Under the pieces are notes generated by a model. The model had not been told where the DNA came from. It did no database searches and saw only the letters and a program-made list of their open reading frames with translations. From Distichodus sexfasciatus (lineage: Eukaryota; Chordata; Actinopteri; Characiformes; Distichodontidae): DNA of 64,000 nt. Positions 47,401 through 59,400 of this stretch are shown in pieces; the first letter of the stretch is position 1; the number at the start of each line of letters is the position of its first letter. The position numbers and the translations under genes are program-made. Location: contig JAVGVS010000184.1 of the NCBI GenBank assembly GCA_032718565.1, positions 558,001-622,000 of the forward strand. The letters run 5' to 3'.

Positions 47401-50400
47401 GGCCTGATCTGGTAAAATGTGTCACGGCGACCCAAAATGTCAAATTGAATTTAAATATCCAGTCAACGCAATATCCGTTAAGTTCAAAGACTTGTGATTG
47501 TGTGTGGTTTCTGTAAGTTAAAGGGATTCTGAGTTATTAAAAAACTGATAAAAAACAACACAAACGTGCATCGATCTTGAAAAGTTTTAAGTATTTTGAT
47601 GTGTTTCAACTTAAATAGCCATTTAAGTACATTTACACAATTATACAACTATCTTGACCATGAAACGCTGGTAGATGAATTTTGTAGACCTTTTCTTTCA
47701 TACAAGATCAAAAAAAAAAAATCAATATTTTCAACGTTTTTTATCGGCCTGTATCTCAGCATTAGAACGTGCCACTTCCTACTCATTTCGCCAGATCGGG
47801 TCACATTTAATGACTAGAGTCTGTAAATCAATCTGACCTCTCCAGTTGAAATGGTGGACTTTTGAGATTGGGTATATGAGGTATAAAATCAAAACATAAA
47901 GCGGCTGTGGTCTTCTGAGACCTGTCAATGAATAATATGATAATATATAATAAATCATGTTCTTCAAGAGCGACTCACCGTCACATAGATCCTAAAAAGC
48001 TCATTGTCTTTCAGTAAAGTGCGCATGTATTCCATACAACTCTCCTCCTCCATGCAGTAACGGATGTAAGGCTTAAACCTGTAACCAAACTACACACAAA
48101 CACACATCATAACACATTTAATCTCTAATAAATCAAAATGCACTGCGTATTTTATAAAAGTTGTTTCCAATCAATAATTATGAGGACAGGAAAATTCCCT
48201 TTTAAATGCCTTTTTTCTAATCTGTGTTTAGACATCCACTAGCCTATCATCAGTGGTCAGGTTTTCATCATAGGACGGTTCTTGTCTGGACATGTATGTT
48301 GACCTAGCAGTGGCACTTTAGTAAAGGAAAGGATTTATCTAGAATATTGGTTGTAAGTTAATTGAATATAAGCTCACTGGGCTACGACATTTTCATAAAG
48401 AGCTTCAGCCTAAGGCCATAATAATAATGTTATAAAACTTACAGTACACGCGTAAACCTCAGCAATGGTGCGACGTCTTATACACTTGTACCGGTACAAC
48501 ACATTCCAACCTGTCATTGTCACTGCTATGTTAAAAGTAGCCCACCACCTAAGTAGGTGGCCTGACAACCTGTGGTCAAGGGTCAGTGATGAGTGTGAAC
48601 GACTGGCTACATAACAAAAGATGGATTACACTCTTATATTGCAACCCCTAAATATTTCATCCAGAGGTCGGAGCACAGATTAATGACAATTGTCACTGAT
48701 TAATGTTAACCTAGGGCAGGGGTGGGACTGGACACCCCTGTCATACATATGATAGAAAACCTCCAGGATATCACCCCAGACCTAAGGTAAGGCACAGATT
48801 TAGGATATGGCTACGGTAAACGAAAGCGCAAGCTAAGCCAGGAAAAAAATGCTCAGGTGGAATTACAATTGAAGTCAATTAAACTGAAGTTTTCCAAATG
48901 TGTGTGTGCTGCACAGGTTTAGTACTTACAGTGCTAAATCCCTGGTGTAGGTCCATGGGGTCGAGCAGTGTGCGCTTTAGTCTGGCTCGCTCCAGTGCAG
49001 GCAGAAGCACATCTGTCCACAATGATGTGTGCAGCAACACAATTTCCTGGATGTTCCCGAAGAGGCGAGTTGGTTCAACTTCAGTCAGCAGACCGCTCTC
49101 CTGCAGGTTTAGCAGCCCACAGAGGAACAACTGCACACAAACACACCCACACACAGACACACAAACACTTTCTGTTAATGACAGATCCTGATTGCAGTTG
49201 TTCTTTTGGCTTTCATTAACTGTTAGCAATGTTCTTCTGTTAGCTGCTACAACTGTTTTTAACAAATTTGATGCCTTAACATAGCTAGCTACTCATTTTG
49301 GGGTTAAGCTAAGCTAAGGGGGATATTGGGGAAGTAAAATTCCCCCCCAAATTATTGTTTTAATCTGACAAAAGTGGGGGGGATGGAATCATGCTTCAGC
49401 AAGTGAGGGTGTTGTAACATCCCGCCTCCAACGCCCATGGATCTTCTCTTGGGCACCTCATGTTGGACACGTGTGTGTTTCTAACTTACAGATAAAGGGT
49501 GAAACTTACAGATAAAAGGTGAGAGTTCAGTTCTGTTAAAATCAGTTAAAATGTCCACTGCTGCAAAACAGAGAAATCATAACAAACCCCCCCAAACATA
49601 ACAGATAAATCCCACATTGGTACTGGCAACTATCTGTCTGCAAATAATCTTACATCAGTAATGACATGCAGTTTCTTAATGTAGTCAGACTCTGTCTGCA
49701 GTAGCTCCCAGATAGCTTCCTGCTGATGGCACTGTCGCTTTGGCAATATCTGTAAAAAAAAAACCAAAGAATACATGACAGACTTCATGACAAACATCCT
49801 TCCTGATGATTTTTCATGCAAGAAAATCTCAGCCATATATATTTAATGGCCTCATTACCATTTTTCAAACCTGGTTATGTAACTGCTTAATAAATGAACT
49901 TTAGACCGCAGCTACGGCCTTCCTCTATAAAGCCATAATTACTGCTGGTCTCTCTCTAGGGCTCTAGAGAATTAACACATGACTTCTGAGGTGCAGTAAA
50001 ACTGAGCTGTCTCCATGGTTCAAACAAAAACAACATAATATAATGCAGAGGTCACCCTGTTTTTGATTACAGCCATAAAATAAGCATTTAGTTCCGCTCT
50101 TATATGAGATGGCATCCATCTAAAATTTATGCTGGGTTGTAATAGCATGGCTGACTGAGAATATTTTCCATGTGATACGCCAGTGCATTTGTTTCTGCAT
50201 ATTAGAACGAAAAAACGTGTCAAGTGCCATGATTATGATGTAAATGAATTCTGCTTTTATCCCTATTCGGCTTGAAAACAAAAAAGACTTGCGGAAGACT
50301 TGTTTGGTGGGTTTGTGTGTCCGTCTACCTCAGGATTTTCTAGTAGCTCTTTCCAGCTCTCCTCCATCTCCAAGTTAGGTTCCTCTTCCCAGGAGTCTCT

Positions 50401-53400
50401 GTGGAAGGAGATCTGCTGAGGCATCTTGGGTAGTCCAAACAGAGTGTAGGAGTGAAGTTTACTTTGCAGCTGCTCCACACGGTCGCACTCCTGATGAGAG
50501 AGGAAACAAGACAATGATCAATCACAACTATTCTCATTGGGAAAATTTCATTCCTCTTACAGTCTAAATAACCAGTTTTATTTCAACCCCAATATACAGA
50601 GTATTAATTGTATGTAATTCTCTGCTCAGTTTAACATTTGTGTGCACTGCTCTGATGTAAGAAGGATGTATACGAACTGTGAGTCAGTGGACTGGCTCAT
50701 TGTGTAGAGCTGTTTATAGCTAAAAGCAAACCCCCCAGGCACCTTTTAAGAGCTCCTTGGACTGTGCAAGGCACACAGGCAGCATTGTTGTCCACACCGG
50801 ACCAACGTCAGGCCATTACCAGGAGCCAGTACAACACAAAGAGAGCAGGACATGACCTCTGCCACCAAGCTTGTCCTTCTGGGACTGCCAGTAGGTGTAA
50901 ACACTGTTCGAAATAACAGTTACGGAGGTCCTTCCGAAATTTCGTTCTACCCTTATCTGTAAGCAGCTCCCGCAAGTGCACAGCCCTAACATGATCCTCT
51001 AAGGTCCCGTTTGCACTTACAGGAAAGCTCCACTCGTACAATTTCCCCTGCTCAGAGTTAAGAAAAGCTCATAGTTTTTTTGATAAATGGTCCCTTTCCT
51101 TATGGTCAAAAGCACACGCGGCCCAAGTGTGAAACGAAACTGTGAGTTTGCCAAGTAACAAGGGTTATTCTTTGATCGTTACGCAAGTTCTAAGGTGTTT
51201 AGTTACAGCGTGTGAGTCGCAGACCTTGCCCACAGAGCCGTTTCCCGAATTGGAGCTGAAAAGGCCGCTGAAGCGGCTGGCGGCGCGGTTCTTCCACCGA
51301 TCTGTCCCAGTCGCCGAATTTGGGAGGGAACCACTTAGCTGAGAGACGGAGTCTGAGGGAGGGACGCTGGAATCACCCAGGAACTCCGTCATGTTCTTGC
51401 GCCTACGCGCTTGACCCTGAGAGAGAATGGGAGAAAGAAAAAGTAAGAGAAGGAGAATCTCACAATCATTGTTCTTCTAGGCTTAACCCTTTGCCGTGTT
51501 AACTATAAAGGGACAGTGGAAACCCCTTTCCCAGGGGCCTGTGAGACCTTAAGAGTCTTTAGGGTCGTCTGTGACATTTTAAGTGATCCTGACCCAGACT
51601 TAGGACGGAGCTTGACAGAGAGGGAAACACAAAGACAATGCATGCAGGACGTTCGCACATAAACACAGCCTTGCTCTCTGACCATCTATACGCATTCACG
51701 AGTGCCTTTCACGTCAGGCTCGACAAACAGCTTGAAGCCGAAGCACAAGCTCTCAACTGTCAGAAGGTGTTGACGTCTTAATAGAAGAAGGTTGCAACCT
51801 TGCTGCACTGACTGACGGCAGTGCGTGAACCCTCCGACCCGGCGGGACGGGAGGAACCCCCGAGTCACAACAGGAAAGGAGGCACGGCAACGTGCGGAAA
51901 CCACGGGAAGGGTTTTCCCTCCCTGCCACAATGGAGAGGGACTGGGGAGCGTATGACCACGACGAAGGAAAGTTTCTCCATGTCCCTGGGGTCTGATGAC
52001 TTAAGTGGTTTAGACAATACATTTGAACGCATGGAACAAAGCTCAGCGTTAAAAACAACAATTTTGTAGGCGTACCAGACCTTTCAGAGGCAGATGCTGA
52101 TATTAATTTTTCTAGCTAAAATAACAACAGTGGACAGGTTAGAGGACAGTACAGTCCAGAATCTGTGGTACAATCTGATCTGGGTTTTGATGCTGCCAAC
52201 AGATCAATTCCTTTTTGTTTTAGGAATGACTCACTCACTAGACAGCTTAAAAGCCACATTCTAGAGGAGCAGAAACTGTAACACACCGTCCGATTAGGCA
52301 CTAATACAGTCGTGCACTTCAGTTACGCCAGTGAGGTTTGCAAACAGGACAGATAAAGAACGGCTGCTTTACAAGCGAATTACCTCATGGCGCATCAGCA
52401 GCAGAAAACCCATGTAAGTCATTTCGCTGACCATGACCTAGCAAAGTCAGTTTTGCTCTCTGTTGAACTAAACGCATCACATTCACCAACAAGCCCAAGA
52501 ATAATGGTACAATCCGGAGGAGTCCATTTCTCAGCTTGTATTGAAATCAATCACTTCAGACGTGTCTATGGCTTTGCTTAAAAATTAAAGCATGAATGAA
52601 AATGCGTTCATTCAGTTGTTCAGGAGAAAAAAAAAACAGTGAATTTTTCATGAACATCCCTTTCGTGGACACCAAAACTGCATCACGCTTATACATTATG
52701 CATACGTTCAATGCATCTGTCAAGATTTAGAGCCAGGAACTGTGCTTGAAGCCCAATTTACAGGTTATATGGTCATACTGCATCTATTAATTGAAATATA
52801 AATGCTCATAAAATAATTAAATTAAATGATTAAATTCCATTTCCAACAAAATGGTGTAAATCCTAGACACTAAAAAGTAAGCCCATGAAAAAATGACACT
52901 GAAAACAAAATACATGATGCTCACCGTGGATGTCAGAGGCATTTCGAAAACACTGTGCACCATCTCACTACATCAGAAAGGAGTCAGACCCATATCGCTC
53001 TCCTAAAATAACAAAAAGCTCCAGGAGCTGCCGTTTCTTTAAACTGCCGTGTCGTCTGTCGTCGCCGCCTCGCAGAGCTGTCACACCCTTTCAAGAGCGC
53101 GGACGGAACCAGACGTCGCTTCCACCCCTTCTCACCGATGCTGCGCTGCGCGTGTGATAGTGAACCTGGAGGTGAAGGTCTGAGCAGGAGCTTGCTGCAT
53201 TGCTGAAGAGGGCTGGCCGGCTGTCATGGAAACGGCAGGATCCTGCCCTCCTATTGTGCGAACAGGAAGAGAGGGGACGGGAGCAGGGGCAGCAGAGGGG
53301 GGAGGCGGAGCTCCTTTCCCAATACGCCTTTAGCCACCGGTCCTCTTCTGATTTCAGCTGCTACAAGGAAACAGCTTGGACTGACCACAGAACAGGAGCT

Positions 53401-56400
53401 GGCCTCCGCCCATGCAGGAGGAAGAGTCTGTGACGAGAGAGCGGTCATGTCCTGGAGAGCCACAGACTCACTCGTTGTCCGTGATGATGTCCACGGTGCT
53501 CTCCCTTGATCTCCCCTAGCTAATCCTAAAACACAGAAGATCCTAAACCTTTCCTACAGACACTACAATTTACTAAACTGAACAGTGGCCCTTTGGAAGA
53601 AAAGCAAAGAGACTAGACAAACGAAGCACACTCAGCTATCGGTGGTTTACAAATGAACCAAACCACTGCAATTTACATCAAGTTCTGGGGTTCACACACT
53701 TCATGGCAAAGCATAAAGTCATTCACATGCAGCCAAACACAAACGCACCTTTGCTGAGTCTAGCTAATTGGGTGCAGCCACCATTCGCTTAATTGCCTAA
53801 TTTGCATTTTCAAGAGTCCGTCCTCGCCGAAGTCTAAAACCGGCGATGAGAAAAGATGGAAGGACAAATCAAAGGAGTAACTTTCTTCCTCATCATCCTC
53901 GCTCTCTCCATTTCCATGTCAAAGGCAGGTTTGTCAGAAGGATGACGAGCTTACATCAACAGAATCCGCAGTGCTGTTTAATTACAAATGCTTAAACATT
54001 ATGGTCACGGGTTTGTGCTAAATTCAGATGCAACCTGCAGTCTCAAAATCACATAACATGTACTTATAGAAAAAGACAGTCAGGCACCTTATACATAATG
54101 TACAACAAACTAGAAGTAGAAGTACAGTCTGTAGCCTACCTACACCCTGTACATTTGTCAAAACATTCTGAACTAGGGAGTAGAGATGCCATGATAACGT
54201 CTCAAACAGCTGGATCAGGTATCGGTGGCATTGGGGCGATCTATGGAGCCGATCTGTAAATGCGTCACCCTCAATTCAGTACGTATGGGAAGCGGCCCTG
54301 CGGTAAAGCTGGTTTATTTTTCGACATCGTGCTAATTCGTACATATTGATAAGACAATGAGCAGAACAAGCAACTCCCTACAACCCCAAAAGCAAATCAC
54401 ATGATTATACTGTTTAATTTCCTTAACAACACCAGCTCTCACACGCAATCTCTGTTCCTGATGGTTTTAGCGCCGCAGGATTAGGGACCGTCACAAAAAT
54501 ACAGAACTGTGTTGAAATGAATAGTTTTTGAGATGTTATTTTAATAATAAATAATTTAGCATATACATATGGGTGTGTCATTATGACATTATTTTAGTTA
54601 GGAAAAGTATTAAGTTAAGTATTTTCTTAAGCATAACAGAATAATCTCAGGCACGTCTTCAGACATATTTTGTAACATATTGGCAGATATCTAAATTTAC
54701 AATATTGGAATCGATATTGTCACGCGTACTCCGTCCTGCGACCGGCACCAGGACCCGGAAATGGTCGGTTGCGGTTCAGGAAGTATAAAAGGAGTCATTT
54801 TCTTGCGGCGCATCACTCAGCCATTGAGTTCACCAGCCCAACCTCCGATTTATGTCGCCGTCTACTGTGAGTACTCTCAGTTATTTGGTTATCTCCTCGA
54901 TTGAGTGTGTGTCATATAGAATGCGGCTTCTTGTGGGAATCCTTGCTCTACTCGTTAGAGAGTTCTTAGAGCAAACTGCGTGGCTCTCCTACCTACTCGC
55001 GCTCTCAGCCGCGTTTGGGTTAACCAACCACGCTACATCGGGCTAACGGCTAATGGCTAGCATTTCTGCCAAATCCTCTCAGATCACTGACAGATATCGG
55101 GCATAATTAAATTGTATCGTGCCATGTCAACTAGCGATGCGTCATTCCAGTACTAATATCAGTTTGATGCTGACTGAAATGACTGAATCTACTACTATAT
55201 ACTATCTACTACTCAGTATTGGCCAGAACCCAATGCCCAGGAATCTCTATCAGCACTGGAAAAGTTGGACTGGTTCATCCCAAAACAGCAGGAAGCTCAA
55301 TGACTGTTGATATCTAACAGCGGTCCTTCACCCAAATATCTCAAAACGGTACTTCACAAACTGTCCACTGAATAAGCATTGAAGAATGATGAACGCAGAC
55401 TGTGTACTGCAATATAGGGGTGAGCGATATATCGAATATACTCGATATATCTTGGCTTGTTCCACGTGCAATGTAGTAAATGACTATATCGTAAATATTG
55501 AGCACAAATCCTCACGTTAATGTTAAACAGACAGCAGGTACGCAACTTTCAAGTTTGGCTCTGTCAAAGCAGACAGCTCACTCCCCCACCCATCCAGAAA
55601 ACTCTCCTAGCACATGCGCATTTTGTAGCGGATGCCGAGGGACGCGTGCATACAGAGAGAGAAGTGAATGTCCACACGAATTCAGAGACATTAATTGGAG
55701 ATGGAAACAGACAACCTCTAGGGTTAGGGTTAGGGTCAGTGCACAAAAACAAAAGTAAAAATGGATAAATGACATTCGTCACGATGTAAACAAGCTGTGT
55801 GTGAGCGCCTGCGAATGCCATCTCTCGCGAAAACGCTCCAGGTCAGTCAAATCTTCCCTTTCACTACAAACAAATCTCATATTTTAGCTGATACATAACA
55901 ACCATCAGCGTACTATTCACAATACAGCTATTTACTTGATATTTTTCAGTGTTTATTCCGGATGCACATCCATCGCTTTATTGAGATGCGGAGGATTGCG
56001 GGAAATGTTGTTCTCTCCCAGAAAGAGAGAATATATCGAGATATATCTTGTGTATCGCAATATAAATTTAAAATATCACAATACTATTTTAAGGCCATAT
56101 CGCCCAGACTAGTGCAAAAGACTGGCCTTAGTCCCTAAATTTAGGCCTTAATACAGGCCTATTATAAAGACTTGATGTTATAAACATGTGAGAGTGGCTA
56201 ATCATTGTTGAGTACAGCAATACCGCCATCTTTTTATGACTGAACAGCATGATAGCAGGGCGTTGTTAATGTTTCATTTTCCCAAGAATGAAACCTCTGA
56301 CTGTATCACCTAAACCTAACAACCTGTATTTGTATATGGCCCTGTGTTAAATGTTACATTAGAGAAAACCGTTATACCTTGTGTTCTAATTAATGATCTA

Positions 56401-59400
56401 TAATCATGGGCGGCACGGCGGCGCAGCGGTCGGCGCTGCCGCCTCACAGCAAGACTTTCCTGGGTTCCATCCCCGGGTCAGCCGTAGGGCCTTTCTGTGT
56501 GGAGCTGGCATGCTCTCCCTGTGTTCATGCGGGTTTCCGCTGGGGGCTCTGGTTTCCTCCCACAATGTCTCCTCCCCATTCAATATAGGTTAATTGGTGA
56601 CTCTAAATTGGCCCCGTAAGGTGTGAATGGGAATGGGAATGTGACCGTGTCAGTGTGTGCGCCCTGTGGTGTTATGGCGCCTGCGCAGGGTTGGTCCCCG
56701 CCTTGCACCCATAGTTCCCGGGATAGGCTCCAGTCCCGCCGCGACCCCAGATGGGATTAAGCGTTTCGGACAATAAATGAATGAATGAATGAATGAATGA
56801 ATGAATGAATGAATGATAATGATCTAAAATCACACAGAGCATTCTGATGGTAACATTTGATTTTTGGAAATAATTAGAAGGTTATCAACAATGAGTTCTC
56901 AACGTTCTGATTAGACTTGCCCTATAAAAAATGAAAAGGTGTTCCTGAGTGATTTTCCAGTTTTTATTACAATCTCTGTTAGTTTAAACTTATCCTTGAC
57001 ACAAGCTGTGGACTGCATCGTGCTTTGGTTATTTCACAAATGTAGCTTTAGTTTAGGATCACTATCTGAACACTTTCCCTCCGTTAATATATTCGTAAAA
57101 TTATGACACCAAATAGGCATCTGATCATGCGGCAGGCGGAGGAATTCTGTCTGTCAGACATTCGGCAGTGCATCTGTACCTTATATCCTTGTTTAGTTTC
57201 TGCTGGTGGATCATAGGTGCTGTTGAGATGGAAAGAAGAGCCCTTGGACATGAGAGCCGGAGGAACGGTCACCTGGGCCTCGAATCGCTGAACATGGGCA
57301 GCCACCAGTCCCTTGGTCAGAGGCCTGTAGGTTTGGAGCTGAGGCAGTTCCGTCAGGGGACTGTACTGGGTCGGTATTCTCCCTGGCATCTCCGGAATGG
57401 CAGACATGCTGGGCACATGCCACGTTCTTTGGCGGAAATTTGGCATTTTCAACGTCACTTGAAGGCAATTTTAAAAACAACGTGCAAAAGTCCAAAAAGT
57501 TGTGTTAGAGGTGCCGGATGTTGGCAGTTCCAAAGATGAACATAAATGAAATGACTACTGACTGTTCCACTCCAGAAAAGTAAGACATGACATTAAATAA
57601 ATTAAATCTCCGGGTTTTCTTCTGTCGTAACACTTAAAACTGTCGTTTAATAATCACCAAGATAATCAAGATTGTGCTCGTTCCTTAGCATTCCTCATCT
57701 TCTTGTCCTGAATATTCTGTGCCTCTCAATCTTATGATCTGGCTAAGATCCAGTACACGTTGACCCATGATCCTAGGTTGACGTTAGAAGCAAAGAACTC
57801 TTGGTGCCCTTCCAGTTTCCCGGTTCACCTGTAGTCCTGGACGACCAATGGCACTCCTACGTTCGGTCGGTCAGTCAGTCACAGTTTCTTATCTCTTCCA
57901 GCCCGGGCTTTCTACTCAGGTCTATGCCAGGTTACATAAGCAAACTTCTTATCTCTTTACATGAATGACACCCTGAGCCGGGGTGCTTACGGCTCCTTTA
58001 CAAGCCAAGAGGCAATAATGTTAGTGTACACAAAAGCAACAGTGCCAAAAGCTCTCAGTTGTCTTGCCTCGGACTAAAAAAGGACCTGGGGCAAAGCGGA
58101 GATCAGCCGTCCATACGGTGCAGTGGTCCACTGAAAGTCCCTCTTAGTTCTGACGATTTTCCATGAAGTGAGACCAGGATGTAGCTCAGTGAACGTGCTG
58201 ATGAAGCAAACGATGCTTCAAGTCAGCTGCTGTCATGAGGAAGTAATAACACCCATGGCGTTGAACTTTGAACACCAGTGGAGGGCAGCATGTACTACGC
58301 AAAGCAGAGCGTGTGTGTGTCTTTTTCTTTAAAATAAAGCATTAAGTTCTAAACAAATGAGTTACCAAGCACTGACTAAGCTGAATCTCTGGGAAAAACA
58401 GACCGTGGCGGGTGCAGTGTAAACCTCGTCGGCACACCAGGAAATAAAATACATGTTGGTGAGTGGTGTGAAAACATTCAGGATTACTTTTCCCCGTAGA
58501 CTGCAAAAAACTGCTTTCAGTATCAATTTCAATCACGATCCCAGTCCTTTTTCCGGGATTTTTAAAAAGGATTTCCTGCAAAAGTTTTTCAAGTTGGTCT
58601 TGTGGCAATAATGCCATATATGGAATATGACTCTGCTCAAAAATTGCATTGAGCTGTCTATATTATGACATACTTTACAGCCACAAGGCTTAAGGTCATA
58701 AACTCAGAGGTCAAGCCTTAGGGGTTAGGTCTAAGAAAGAACTAAGGAAAGAAGTAAGTCACATTTACAAAAATTACAAAAATATATAGTGGTTAAAGTG
58801 GTGATTAACTTTTATATGAGATTATATGAGAACTCCTGCACTGCAGATGTGACCAGATGCACGGACAAATGGTTGTGTGCTAATATTTATTCAAATGTAC
58901 GCAAATGACTAGGAATCACAAAACCGAACAGTAAATACACGCTGTAACTTTGTTTTGCACAGTCTGCCCCTCTCGGAGAGAAAGTAGGAGAGGGAAAAAA
59001 GAGTTAGAGAGAACAAAAACTGAGTGAAACAACTCACCAAACTTACAAGCAGATCTGCCGCCTCCCGCCGTCCCAGCGAGCCATGCTCCACGCGATCCGT
59101 GGAGGGACTGCGAACGCTTGAAGGCCTCATGATGGGCAGACTGAGTGAGCGAGGGTCCCTCACCCCCCTCTCCACCCTCAGCTCCTCTCCTGGTCGTGCT
59201 GAACAACACATGCTTATTAACGCCGTTATTCATATCTTTCTAGTATCCACAAAGTTACTAAACACTGCAAATACATCAACGCTACTGTGCAAAAACATTT
59301 TCTATATAATGTGCATTTGTATGGGCCTTTTAAGGGAAGAAATGGATGGCGACTTACCTCGTACACGGAGGTAGTGGCCCCCAAAGCGATAGGCTTCAAA

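Noticed and set aside
49321..49620. C-rich and G-rich runs considered as a regulatory island
   Set aside because: Short homopolymer-like runs without CpG density or splice signals.
55715..55740. GGGTTAGGGTTAGGG as an interstitial telomere repeat
   Set aside because: Only two to three units, inside a hAT-like element; too short to be meaningful.
56393..56593. Two plus-strand frames in the GC-rich block near 56400
   Set aside because: They lie inside an L2-like repeat.
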